NCBI GenBank assembly: GCA_963833605.1 | Contig: CAWHYZ010000022.1 | Coordinates: forward strand, 62,001-126,000 | Reading direction: 5' to 3' | DNA from: JAFAXD01 sp963833605 | Lineage (GTDB): Bacteria > Pseudomonadota > Alphaproteobacteria > Rhizobiales > Xanthobacteraceae | Length of the DNA: 64,000 nucleotides | Shown: positions 53,229 through 62,231 of the stretch, one piece after another | How the letters are laid out: each line of letters opens with the position of its first letter | Position numbering within the stretch: position 1 is the first letter of the stretch | The notes under the pieces: model-generated | What the model saw: only the letters and a program-made list of their open reading frames with translations | Told to the model about the DNA's origin: nothing | Databases searched by the model: none | Made by a program: the position numbers and the translations under genes

Positions 53229-54536
53229 TCAGGCGGCTTGGGACAGCGGGCGCTCGAAGTCTGCCCTCGGCCAGGTCACGCGGATGACCGCCCCGCTTTG
53301 CGGAAAAACGCGGTTCTCGATCGCGAGGCGGGCACCCGAACGTTCGAGCAGGGTCTTGGCGATAAAGAACCCAAGACCAAGACCGGTACTCTCGCTCGCA
53401 GCTTGCATGCGCGGCGGTCGATGGCTCTTCACATAGGGCTCGCCGATCCGGCCGATGATTTCAGGCGGAAATCCCGGTCCGTCGTCGCTCACCGTCACCG
53501 TCACCTGGTCCCGGCTCCAGGCCGCCACCACCTCAACTCGTTCGCGCGCGAAATCGACGGCGTTTTCCAGCAGGTTCCCGAGCCCGTAGAGAATCGCCGG
53601 ATTGCGGGCCCCGACCGGCTCGTCGTGAGCGTCCGGCGGCAGGGTCACAGCGATGGTGATTCCGAAATCGCGATGCGGCGACACCACCTCCTCGATCAGC
53701 GCGGATAGCTTCATGTGCTCGAACGGCTCGCCCGGAGCGGGCAGGGCGGTGAGCTTGCCCAGGATCTCGCGGCAGCGCTGCGCCTGCTCACGCAGAATGC
53801 GTGCATCGTCCGCGTGCGGAGACGTACCGGCCAGGGCAAGCTCGAGTTCCTTCGAGACAAGCGCGATGGTGGCGAGGGGAGTGCCGAGTTCATGGGCTGC
53901 CGCTGCGGCGAGACCGTCGAGCTGGGAGAGATGCTGCTCACGTGCCAGCACCAGCTCGGTGGCGACCAGCGCGTCGGCGAGCTGGCGCGCCTCCTCGGTA
54001 ATCTGCCACGCGTAGATCGAGATGTAACCGATCGCAAGCAGGATCGAGAGCCAGACGCCCAGCATGTAGATCGGCGGCAGCTCCAGCGGATCGTCGCTCG
54101 ACCACGGCAGCGGGTAATGCCTGAACACCAGCAGGGTCGCGCACGACACCGCGAACGCGGCGAGGATCATCGTCATCCGCGGCGGCAGCGCAGTAGCGGA
54201 GATCAGCACCGGTCCGAGAAACAGGAACGCGAACGGGTTTTCCAACCCGCCGGTCAGGTAGAGCAGGAGCGCCAATTCGGCGATGTCGACGGCCAACAGC
54301 CAAGCCGCGCGTTCGGGCGCGAGTCGCTCGTTGCCACGAAAACGCGCGCGCAGGAACAAATTGAAGGCCGCGTAGACGGCGATCACCGTAAGGCAGCTCC
54401 AGAACGGCAGCTGGAAATCGAGGCCGTCGGTCACCACCAGCAGCGCCGCAATCTGGCCGAAGATTGCGAGCCAGCGCAGCCGCACCAGCGTGTCGAGCCT
54501 GACGCTGCGGCGCGGGTGATGTTGGAGCGCGGTCAT
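53229..54536 (-). CDS. regB: Redox sensor histidine kinase RegB/ActS/RegS
   Basis: A 435-residue membrane kinase with about six transmembrane helices. The quinone-sensing heptapeptide is GGLENPF (residues 96-102), the phospho-acceptor is His215 in AAAAHELGTPLATIALVSKE, the redox-active Cys is Cys255 in RCREIL, and ATPase motifs are ENAVDFA, DDGPGFPPE and GLGLGFFIAKTLLE. It senses redox state and phosphorylates RegA. Its ATG overlaps the stop of the MBL-fold gene (ATGA), so the three genes probably form one unit. Confidence 0.95.
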   Translation of the reverse strand: MTALQHHPRRSVRLDTLVRLRWLAIFGQIAALLVVTDGLDFQLPFWSCLTVIAVYAAFNLFLRARFRGNERLAPERAAWLLAVDIAELALLLYLTGGLENPFAFLFLGPVLISATALPPRMTMILAAFAVSCATLLVFRHYPLPWSSDDPLELPPIYMLGVWLSILLAIGYISIYAWQITEEARQLADALVATELVLAREQHLSQLDGLAAAAAHELGTPLATIALVSKELELALAGTSPHADDARILREQAQRCREILGKLTALPAPGEPFEHMKLSALIEEVVSPHRDFGITIAVTLPPDAHDEPVGARNPAILYGLGNLLENAVDFARERVEVVAAWSRDQVTVTVSDDGPGFPPEIIGRIGEPYVKSHRPPRMQAASESTGLGLGFFIAKTLLERSGARLAIENRVFPQSGAVIRVTWPRADFERPLSQAA

Positions 54537-55267
54537 GCGGCATGCATCGCAGCGCGAACGCGGCGGTCATAGACATCGGCGAGCGCGTGCAACTGCTGAG
54601 CGCCGTTGCCTGCGAACGAGGAGCCATGCATGACGGCGAGCGTGCTCGGCGCGAGGTCGGCGAGACGTCGAATGGTAGGCGCCGTCGTCGGGCCGAGCGC
54701 AACCGCGCCGTTGATATCCTCCGACCCGGTTGCCGCTCCGACGATTTCGGATCGGGTCAGCGCCGGGCCGCGACCGTAATGGGCAAACAGGTCGCCGGCA
54801 AAGAGCGTGCGGGTCGTCTCTTCGAAAATGACGCCAGCGTCCCAACCATGGGGCACATGCGGGGTGTCGATGTAGCGGATCCGTCGCCCGCCGATATCGA
54901 CAACCTCGCCATCCGCCAGCACGCGCGGCGGCCGATCCGCCATATCGGCTACCGAGAGCCGGCAACCCAGCATCCCGTGGGCGAGTTCGGCGCGCGGCGC
55001 CGCCGCCAGCCACTCGTTCATGGCGCCGCATTCGTCGGCTTCGAAATGCCCGAACGTGATCCAGCGCAGCCGATCGAGCGGCATCACCTTGGCGACTGCC
55101 GCGGACAGCATCGGAAACATTTTGCGCTTGCCGCAATGGAACAGCAGCGGCTCATCGCCCCTGATCAGGAAATGATTGAACGTGAAGCCGGCCGGCGGCG
55201 CGACCTCGGGAACAAACAGCGAGAAGCGGAAGATGCCGTCGCCGATTTCGTCGATCTGAGCGTCCAT
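54533..55267 (-). CDS. MBL-fold protein with HxExD motif, coupled to regB
   Basis: About 244 residues. The metallo-beta-lactamase core has GHFEADECGAMNEW, i.e. HxExD, the diiron pattern of flavodiiron/ODP-type proteins, rather than the zinc HxHxDH. Further ligands are likely in DTPHVPHGWD, LFAGDLFAH and AVMHGSSF. HFLIRGDEPLLFHCGKRKMF resembles the N-terminal part of ODP domains. It lacks flavodoxin and rubredoxin domains. Translationally coupled to regB (four-base overlap), so it may feed an O2- or NO-derived signal into RegBA; that is inference. GGAGG lies upstream of ATG 55267. Confidence 0.82.
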   Translation of the reverse strand: MDAQIDEIGDGIFRFSLFVPEVAPPAGFTFNHFLIRGDEPLLFHCGKRKMFPMLSAAVAKVMPLDRLRWITFGHFEADECGAMNEWLAAAPRAELAHGMLGCRLSVADMADRPPRVLADGEVVDIGGRRIRYIDTPHVPHGWDAGVIFEETTRTLFAGDLFAHYGRGPALTRSEIVGAATGSEDINGAVALGPTTAPTIRRLADLAPSTLAVMHGSSFAGNGAQQLHALADVYDRRVRAAMHAA

Positions 55268-55353
55268 GAGGCCTCCGGTACAGGGCATGCGCGCCTCGTC
55301 CGATATAGGCGTTTACGAGGCCCTGGAGGAGAACGCGACATGGCCTCCGGCTG

Positions 55354-55437
55354 CCATAGATGCCCTTTTCGCCCATAGATGCCCTCCTATGGGAGAGGGC
55401 ATCTATGGGCATCTATGGATGATGAGGGCATCTATGG
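55354..55437. repeat. Five-copy CCATAGATGCCC palindromic array
   Basis: The 12-mer CCATAGATGCCC occurs directly at 55354-55365 and 55373-55384, and inverted (GGGCATCTATGG) at 55397-55408, 55407-55418 (overlapping by two) and 55426-55437. Alternative hairpins can form. A related 14-bp palindrome (CCCATGGATGCCCT) lies at 19015-19057. It sits between convergent-free minus genes, upstream of the MBL-regBA unit, so it could mark its leader. Confidence 0.65.
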
Positions 55438-55491
55438 CACGCTGAAGGTGCATATTCCTATCGCAGGTCCCCCCGCTCTTTGGGAGGCGAA

Positions 55492-56694
55492 TTATGCCGC
55501 AATCTCCTCGGCGGCCGGAACCACCTTGACCTGATGGGCCTGCAGCGCCGGCAGCACCTTTTCGGCGAACAGCTTGATCTGGTTCATGAACATCTCGTGC
55601 GGCATGGCCCCGGTGTTCATGCGCAGGTGAATGACCTCGGCGCCGGTGCGGTCGACCGCGGCGATGATGCGGTCGCGCACCTCCTCGGCGGTGCCCCACG
55701 GCATCGTCTCAGCCCGTCGCGCAACATCCTCCATGGTCAGGTTGCGGAAATCCTCGCGCAGGCGCTGCGCCTCGCGCATGTTTTCAGGGCTGACGTAATC
55801 GAGCGAGGAGTTGCTCACATAACCGAGCGTGCGCTGAATGTTGGTCTCGGTCACGTTGCCGTGGCTGAACAGCGAACGGTTGAAGTAGAGAAAGTACGGC
55901 CCGGCCTCCTTCACGGCCTGCGCCTTGCTGTCGGCGATGTAGGCGGCGCCGGCGATGCTCAAGTGCTGGGGCGTGATGCGATGGCCATGCTGCGCCAAGC
56001 ATTTTGCATAGTAACGGATAATGTCGCGCTGCAGGCCGTGCACGCGGCTCTCGCCCGGCGTGATTGGAATGTTGTGCTTGGCGGCCCACTCGATCGATTC
56101 CTTGCTGCCGGTGATCGGGGTCCAGATTGGAGGATACGGTTGCTGCACCGGCCGCGGCCACATCGCCACGTCCTTATAGGACCAGAACTTGCCGTCGTAG
56201 GAAAAGACGTCTTCGGTCCAGGCGCGCGTGATGATGTCGTAGGCTTCCTCGAAGCGCGCCCGCGACTCCGATAGCGGCACGTTGTGCACCTGGTATTCGC
56301 GCGGAATGCCGCGCGCGATACCGGAGATCAGCCGGCCATTCGACAGGCAGTCGATCATGGCAAGCTCTTCCGCGAGCCGCAGCGGGCTGTGCAGCGGAAT
56401 GAGGTTGCCGTAGATCAGGAGCTTGAGCTTCTTGGTGCGTTGCGCGGCCGCGGAGGCCATCAGGTTGGGCGAGTTCATCAGCCCGTAGGGCGACGTGTGG
56501 TGCTCGTTGAAGCCGACGCCATCGTAGCCGAACCGGTCGAGCGCCTCCCAGGCATCGAGATGCTCCGCGTAGGTCTTCACCGCGATCTTGGGATCGAAAT
56601 AATCCTTGCCGAGCGGGTAGGGCAGGGCCTTGCCGTGTTCGAGGTCATCCAGGTAGGCGCCATAAGGCAGCAGATCGAAAACGAAGACCTTCAT
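55492..56694 (-). CDS. LLM-class flavin-dependent oxidoreductase
   Basis: A 400-residue luciferase-like monooxygenase. The N-terminus MKVFVFDLLPYGAYLDDLE, GFNEHHTSPYGLMNSPNLM, YGNLIPLHSPLRLAEE and GRLISGIARGIPREY are typical. Partner FMN reductase not seen. Not closely similar to the LLM protein at 48030 (different N-terminus and active-site loop). It stands alone; substrate unknown. Confidence 0.88.
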   Translation of the reverse strand: MKVFVFDLLPYGAYLDDLEHGKALPYPLGKDYFDPKIAVKTYAEHLDAWEALDRFGYDGVGFNEHHTSPYGLMNSPNLMASAAAQRTKKLKLLIYGNLIPLHSPLRLAEELAMIDCLSNGRLISGIARGIPREYQVHNVPLSESRARFEEAYDIITRAWTEDVFSYDGKFWSYKDVAMWPRPVQQPYPPIWTPITGSKESIEWAAKHNIPITPGESRVHGLQRDIIRYYAKCLAQHGHRITPQHLSIAGAAYIADSKAQAVKEAGPYFLYFNRSLFSHGNVTETNIQRTLGYVSNSSLDYVSPENMREAQRLREDFRNLTMEDVARRAETMPWGTAEEVRDRIIAAVDRTGAEVIHLRMNTGAMPHEMFMNQIKLFAEKVLPALQAHQVKVVPAAEEIAA

Positions 56695-56803
56695 GAATTG
56701 TCCCTGGGCTACGTGGCTTCCCGGTGCGAGGCATGCAACGCTAGCGTATCCGGCAAAGCCTTCCTACCTTTTCGTCACAGGCAGCGGAGCCAGCAAACCA
56801 GCC

Positions 56804-57115
56804 ATGTCCAAACCGGTCACCGTTTCCATTCCCCACAAGCTCGGCAAAGCGGAGGCGCGGCGCCGGCTCGAAGCCGGCCTCGGGGCGGTCCGCAGCCACT
56901 TCACCGGCGTCCTCAACGTCGAGGAGGAGGTCTGGAGCGGCGACAGCCTGGCGTTCCGGGCGCGCGTGCTCACCCAGCAGACCTCGGGCACCATCACGGT
57001 TGCCGAGGATCAGGTCCAGGTCGAGGTCATGCTGCCGTGGGCGCTGGCGTTGGTCGCGCAGAAAGCCACGGACCTGATCCGCGCGCGCGGGCAGCTCATG
57101 CTCGACAAGAAATAG
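56804..57115 (+). CDS. Polyhydroxyalkanoic acid system (PHA_gran_rgn) family protein
   Basis: A 103-residue protein: KPVTVSIPHKLGKAEARRRLEAG, then beta-rich VLNVEEEVWSGDSLAFRARVL and LPWALALVAQKATDLI. This matches the small PHA-system/granule-region family, usually found as a stand-alone cytoplasmic protein of unclear function. No phaC is nearby. The peptidase gene follows nine bases later. Confidence 0.8.
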   Translation: MSKPVTVSIPHKLGKAEARRRLEAGLGAVRSHFTGVLNVEEEVWSGDSLAFRARVLTQQTSGTITVAEDQVQVEVMLPWALALVAQKATDLIRARGQLMLDKK

Positions 57116-57124
57116 GACGCTTCC

Positions 57125-58526
57125 ATGTTGGCCTTCAGATTGCCTGCTCTGTTGGCAGCGATCCTCTTGCTGGTCCCGGTGGTGCAGGCCGGGGAGCTCA
57201 CGCCCAAACAACAAGCATTCCGACAGATCTATCAGGAGCTCGTCGAGATCGACACGACCGACTCGGTCGGCGATACGGTCAAGGCCGCCGAGGCGATGGC
57301 GATGCACCTTCGCGCGGCCGGGCTCGCGGACGTGCGCGTGCTCTCATCCGGTCCGCGCAAGGGCAATCTGGTGGCGCGCATTGCAGGAACCGGTGCGCGT
57401 CGTCCAATCCTGCTGGTGGCGCATCTCGACGTGGTCGAAGCCAAGCGCGCGGATTGGGATTCCGATCCGTTCAAGCTTGTGGGAGATGGATGGTACGTTC
57501 CGTGCGCGCGGCGCGATCGACGACAAGGCGATGGCGGCTGCGTTCGTCGCCAACCTGATCGAGTACGTGAAGGAAGGACTGCGTCCCGACCGGGATATCG
57601 TTCTGGCGCTGACCGCCGATGAGGAATTGTCGGATTCGCCCCACGACGGCGCGCGCTGGCTCCTCGAGCACCATCGCGCGCTGATCGACGCCGAGCTCGC
57701 GATCAACGAAGGCGGCGGGGGCGCGCTGCGCGATGGCCATCCGGCCCGCCTGTTCGTCCAGCTCGCCGAGAAAGTCTATCAATCCTATCGGCTCGAGGTC
57801 ACCGACCCGGGCGGTCACAGCGCGGCGCCGCGCCGCGACAATCCGATCTATCGGCTTGCGCACGGGCTTGCCCGCCTTGGGCAGTTCGATTTTCCGATCA
57901 GCCTCAATGACGTGACACGCGCCTATTTCGAGCGGGTCCGATCGAGCGAGAGCCCGGAGATCGCAGCGGCGATCGCGGCTCTGCTCGCGGGCCGCACCGA
58001 CGAGGCCGCGCTCGCGCCGTTGACCCAGAATGCGACCTACAATGCGCAGCTGCGCACCACTTGCGTTGCGACCCTGCTCGATGCCGGCCACGCCGAGAAC
58101 GCGCTGCCGCAGACGGCGCGCGCGACCGTCAACTGCCGCCTGCTGCCGGGTCAGCCGGTGAACGAGGTCGAAGCGACACTCAGGCGCGTCGTCGCCGACC
58201 CAAAGATCGCCGTCACCCCGATCGGCCGTGCCGTGGAGAGCCCGCCGTCTCCGATCAGCGACGAGGTGATGGCGGCGGTGAACCGGGTGACCAACACGAT
58301 GTGGCCGGGCGTACCGGTGATTCCGGTCATGTCCGGCGGCTATACCGATAGCCGCTGGTTGCGCAACGCCGGCATCGCGGCCTACGGGGTCTCGGGCCTG
58401 TTCGCCGATCCGGGCAGAAGCGGCGTGCACGGCCGCAATGAGCACGTCGGCGTCAAGGAGGTCTACGACAGCAAGGAGTTCCTGTACCGGCTGGTGAAGG
58501 AATTGGCTGGGCCAAACCGGAACTAG
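57125..58526 (+). CDS. Exported M20-family metallopeptidase, frameshifted
   Basis: About 466 residues after repair. A signal peptide (LPALLAAILLLVPVVQAG) precedes the M20 core: LLVAHLDVVEAKRADWDSDPF (His, Asp), RGAIDDKAMAAAF (bridging Asp), TADEELSDS (Glu pair), and a late HGRNEH (His). One extra base near 57497 disrupts VGDGWY; the following frame continues RARGAIDDKA to TAG at 58526. It would remove amino acids or cleave acylated amino compounds in the periplasm. Starts nine bases after the PHA-system gene. Confidence 0.88.
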
Positions 58527-58528
58527 CG

Positions 58529-59842
58529 TTACCGAAGCATTGCCGGCAGCCAGGTCACGATCTGCGGGAAAATGCTCATCAACACCATTGTCAGCAACGC
58601 AACCCCGACGATCGGGGCTGCCGACCAATAAATCTCGGTCATCGAGACTTCCGGCCGCACCGATTTGAACACGAACATGGTATAGCCGAACGGCGGCGTG
58701 ATGCCGCCGAGCGTGATATTGATCAGGAACAGCATCCAGAACCAGATCGGATCAAATCCAAGGTGAACGATGAGCGGCGAGTAGACCGGAACGGCGATCA
58801 GCATCAACGCCAGCTGATCCATGAACTTGCAGAAGAAGAACACCGCCGCCATCATGATGAAAAACAGCAGCCAGCGGTTGATCGCAAGCTGCGAAGTGAA
58901 ATCGATCAGGCCGGCGGTAGCGCCGGTGAACGCGAGCAGTTGGCTGAACAACTTTGAGCTCGCGATGATGATCAGGATCGTAGCCGTTGTGAAGGCAGCA
59001 CCGAAACACGCGTCGTACAGCATCTTGCCTGAGAACTTGCCATAGAGCACCGACATCAGGATCGACCCGAAGATCCCGACCGCTGCCGCTTCCGTCGGCT
59101 GTGCCACGCCGAACATGACAAGGCCTAGTACCAGGAAGATGATTCCGACGAGCGGCAGGGTCTGCAGCGCCGACCAGAGCATCTGCGACCAGTCCCCGCG
59201 GTCGCCGGGGTCGCGTGCCACTTTCGAATCGAGCTCAGGGTTGATGATGGTGCGGATTACCGCATAAGCCGCGAAGGCGCCGCCAAGCACGATGCCGGGT
59301 ATGATGCCGGCGATCAGAAATTCGGCGATCGAGATATTGGCGAGCGTCGCCAGAATCACTGCAAGAACACTGGGCGGAATGATCGGATCGAGCGTCGCCC
59401 CGGCCAGAATCATTCCGATGGTCAATCGCCGGCTGCAGCCACGCTCGATCATCGACGGATAGATGAATCGGCCCAACATGGCGACCGACGCCATCGCCGA
59501 GCCGGAAATGGCGCCGAGGATTCCGGCAAGCGTGATCGCGATCACGTAGAGCCGGCCCGGCATCGCTCCGATCAGCTGGTTGAGCGACTGATAGAGGATA
59601 CTCACCCCACCGGCACGGAACAGGAGTTCGCCGAGCAGCACGTAGAGCGGGATGGCGACCAGCGCCTCGTTGGTGGTCGTCTCCAGCATGCTGTTGACGA
59701 ACAGCCCGAGACCCGCAACCCCCATCAGCGCCAGGACCGCGACCACGTTGACCAGCATGAAACAGGCGAAGATGGGCAGCCCGGTCGCGAACAGAACGAG
59801 CAGCAGTCCGAATACGGACAGCAGGATCGCCCACCAGCTCAT
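58529..59842 (-). CDS. dctM: TRAP transporter large permease DctM
   Basis: A 437-residue protein with about twelve membrane segments. ALVAIPLYVLLGELLFRAGG, GAISGSAMASVAMLGRFIYPSM, AGATLDPIIPPSVLAVILATLANISIAEF and ITLGGITPPFGYTMFVFKSV are DctM hallmarks. It moves the solute using a sodium or proton gradient. ATG 59842 overlaps the dctQ stop by four bases. Convergent with the peptidase gene (two bases apart). Confidence 0.95.
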   Translation of the reverse strand: MSWWAILLSVFGLLLVLFATGLPIFACFMLVNVVAVLALMGVAGLGLFVNSMLETTTNEALVAIPLYVLLGELLFRAGGVSILYQSLNQLIGAMPGRLYVIAITLAGILGAISGSAMASVAMLGRFIYPSMIERGCSRRLTIGMILAGATLDPIIPPSVLAVILATLANISIAEFLIAGIIPGIVLGGAFAAYAVIRTIINPELDSKVARDPGDRGDWSQMLWSALQTLPLVGIIFLVLGLVMFGVAQPTEAAAVGIFGSILMSVLYGKFSGKMLYDACFGAAFTTATILIIIASSKLFSQLLAFTGATAGLIDFTSQLAINRWLLFFIMMAAVFFFCKFMDQLALMLIAVPVYSPLIVHLGFDPIWFWMLFLINITLGGITPPFGYTMFVFKSVRPEVSMTEIYWSAAPIVGVALLTMVLMSIFPQIVTWLPAMLR

Positions 59843-60330
59843 TCCGCGCCCTCATTGGACGAGAGCTCGGGCTGCGCATAAAGCAGGTGAAGCGCGGCGC
59901 TCGCCAGGCCATAACAGGCGATCGCGGAGATCCACCATTTGGGAATCTGGTTGGCTGCCGAGGTCAGAACGTGTTCGTTGAACTGCCGCACGCCTTCGAC
60001 CGCGATGAAATAAGTGATGAAGGCGCAGACCACGGCGGTGACGTACCAGAGTGCGCGCAGGTAGCGACGGCGCGTTTGGGGACGCATCACCTCGATCAAT
60101 AGCGACACTGCAACGTGGGCTCGATCGGCAGTGACTTTCGGTAGTGCCAGGAACACGCTCACGCAGAGCAAATAGCCGCTGAGGTCACCGGACCAGTTGA
60201 GCGGAGCCGAAAAAAAGTAGCGGGCGATGACTTCGGCCGTGTAGGCAACAGCCATGAGTGCGACGCAGGCTGTCGCCACCAGCGCGCCGGCCTCCGTGAG
60301 CGCGCGGTGCCATCTCATCCACCGCGGCAT
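59839..60330 (-). CDS. dctQ: TRAP transporter small permease DctQ
   Basis: A 163-residue, four-helix membrane protein. The pattern TAEVIARYFFSAPLNWSGDLSGYLLCVSVFLALP is the DctQ signature. ATG 60330 (MPRWMRWHRALTEAG) is chosen; the frame is open to 60393. It lies 23 bases after dctP. Confidence 0.9.
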   Translation of the reverse strand: MPRWMRWHRALTEAGALVATACVALMAVAYTAEVIARYFFSAPLNWSGDLSGYLLCVSVFLALPKVTADRAHVAVSLLIEVMRPQTRRRYLRALWYVTAVVCAFITYFIAVEGVRQFNEHVLTSAANQIPKWWISAIACYGLASAALHLLYAQPELSSNEGAE

Positions 60331-60353
60331 GGCGTTGCCCCCCGGATCCGGGG

Positions 60354-61343
60354 CTACTGGTTGAGCATATTCTTCGACTTGGCCAGTTCCCACAGCGCCT
60401 TCACGTCGGCGGGAGTTGTTCGGCTGGCGGTCTGAAAGATGCCCTCGTTGTACATCTCGTTGAGCCTCGGCGCGACCGAGGGCCCGAGCTGCACGATTTT
60501 GACGCCGTTGGCTTGCATCGTTTCTTCGTCCTTGGCAGCGACCTTGATCAGCGCTTCGGTCCCGATCACGTCGAGCTTGCGGCCTTCGTCAATAAGGATG
60601 CGCTGCAAATTCGGCGGCAGCAATTCGAGCTTCTTCGCATTCATCATCAGCATGACATTCGACAATCCGAACACCGGCCGCGTCATGTACTTGCCGACCT
60701 CATAGAGCTTGTAGTCGGACGACGCGAACACCGGAAACGTGATGCCGTCCAGGACCCCTTTCTGCATGGCCGAATAGGCGTCGGCAGGCGACATGTTCAC
60801 CGGCGTGCCGCCGAGCTGGCGCACGATGCCGTCGAAGGTCGCGTTGCTGCGCACCTTGAGGCCTTTGAGGGTGCCATCCGCGCCGAGCGGCTCACGCAGG
60901 ACAAAGTGATTTCCGGGTGCGGGATGCAGCGCGATGATGCGCAAGCCATAGTGTTTGTTGTAGAAATCGTCGGCCCACTGCACCAGGCCGGACTGGCGGC
61001 GTTTCTCGAGGTCGCCGTTGACAGCATCCAGGATATTGCCGACCCCGGTCTGCGCCTGATGATAGCCTGGGGTCGTGAACAGAAAGTCGAAAACGCCGGC
61101 GGATACCGGCTGCAACTGCTCAAAGGCGGGGGCAACCTCGGGCCCGCTGCGCATGATCTTCAGTTCGCCGTTCGACGCCGCCTCGACATTCTTGATGTAC
61201 ACCGCCTCGATCAGCGGAACGTTGGGATTGTTCGGCGTCCATCCCGACAACAGCCGCAGCGTCGTCTCTGCCTGTGCCGGCTGCAGCGCGAGCAAGGCCG
61301 ACGCCGTGATTGCCAGGAAAAGCGGGGTTTTCGTCGCGCGCAT
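60354..61343 (-). CDS. dctP: TRAP transporter substrate-binding protein DctP
   Basis: About 329 residues. Signal peptide (TPLFLAITASALLALQPAQAE), then TTLRLLSGWTPNNPNVP, LKGLKVRSNATFDGIVRQLGGTPVNMSPADAYSAMQKGVLDG (the Arg in KVRS binds the ligand carboxylate) and YEVGKYMTRP. ATG 61343 with GGAGG eight bases upstream is preferred over 61364. Lies 22 bases after a GST gene, so GST-GST-dctPQM may be one operon. Confidence 0.93.
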   Translation of the reverse strand: MRATKTPLFLAITASALLALQPAQAETTLRLLSGWTPNNPNVPLIEAVYIKNVEAASNGELKIMRSGPEVAPAFEQLQPVSAGVFDFLFTTPGYHQAQTGVGNILDAVNGDLEKRRQSGLVQWADDFYNKHYGLRIIALHPAPGNHFVLREPLGADGTLKGLKVRSNATFDGIVRQLGGTPVNMSPADAYSAMQKGVLDGITFPVFASSDYKLYEVGKYMTRPVFGLSNVMLMMNAKKLELLPPNLQRILIDEGRKLDVIGTEALIKVAAKDEETMQANGVKIVQLGPSVAPRLNEMYNEGIFQTASRTTPADVKALWELAKSKNMLNQ

Positions 61344-61365
61344 GGCATGATCCTCCCTGTGCAAA

Positions 61366-62184
61366 TCAAGTGTTGAGAATAGCTTTTACCTCGGGCCAGC
61401 TCTGCGAGCCATACGTTTTGAGATCGGCGGTCAGGTCGGGCGGGCAATAGTCGAGGAAGCACGGCGTGAATGTGGGGCGCGCTTTGACGCGCGCGAACCA
61501 GGCCGCCAGGTGCGGTCGCGAGTGCGACCACATCTCCGACATGCCCAGCATGTCGAGCCGGTTCACATAGGGCGTCATGGCAATGTCCGCGAGCGTGAAA
61601 GCGTCGCCCGCGAGCCAGGCATGCCTGGCAAGCACGTCTTCCATTTTCTGCAAATACTCATCGTACATGCGGAACTTGGAAGCCACACCTGGAGCCTGCA
61701 GCCCCATGTTGACGATGGCGCGCTTGCTGTCGACCCAGTTGGGATCACCGGCAACGCGCGCGTGCGCGCCGGCTTCCGGACCCTTCATATATTGCTCGAA
61801 CTTGTCCGGCGGCAGCCGGGCGATGATGTGGCGGTGGCACGCCGCATAGGTGATGTACTTGCAGGCAGGCTGGAGATGTTCGTCGACCGCCTTGGTCCAC
61901 AGCCGCATGCGGGCGCGGTCGAGCGCCGCGCGCGGCTTGAGCGGCTGCTGTGGAAACGCATCGTCGAGATATTCGCAGATCACGGTCGACTCGACCAGGA
62001 CCTCGCCATCATGAATGAGCGTCGGCACGACCGCCATCGGGTTAAGTTTGAGGTAGTCCGGGTTGAATTGCTCGCCCTTCAGAATGTCGAGATAGTGCCC
62101 CTGCCAGTCCAAATTCTTTTCCATCAACACGAAGCGAACCTTCGCGGAGCAGACCGATGACCCGTGGTGATAAAGCTCGATCAT
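61366..62184 (-). CDS. Glutathione S-transferase family protein (second of tandem pair)
   Basis: A 272-residue two-domain GST. Thioredoxin-fold N-terminal half: MIELYHHGSSVCSAKVRFVL with the likely catalytic Ser/Cys at SSVC, NPMAVVPTL and the gamma-Glu-binding VLVESTVICEYLDD; helical C-terminal half with GDAFTLADIAMTPYVNRL. It is clearly paralogous to the gene at 62232 along its whole length. The 47-base gap and shared strand suggest co-transcription with it and with dctPQM. Confidence 0.9.
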   Translation of the reverse strand: MIELYHHGSSVCSAKVRFVLMEKNLDWQGHYLDILKGEQFNPDYLKLNPMAVVPTLIHDGEVLVESTVICEYLDDAFPQQPLKPRAALDRARMRLWTKAVDEHLQPACKYITYAACHRHIIARLPPDKFEQYMKGPEAGAHARVAGDPNWVDSKRAIVNMGLQAPGVASKFRMYDEYLQKMEDVLARHAWLAGDAFTLADIAMTPYVNRLDMLGMSEMWSHSRPHLAAWFARVKARPTFTPCFLDYCPPDLTADLKTYGSQSWPEVKAILNT

Positions 62185-62231
62185 GGTGCACGTCCCTCTC
62201 AGGACGTAGTGGGTAGACGCGCGACGGCGGC

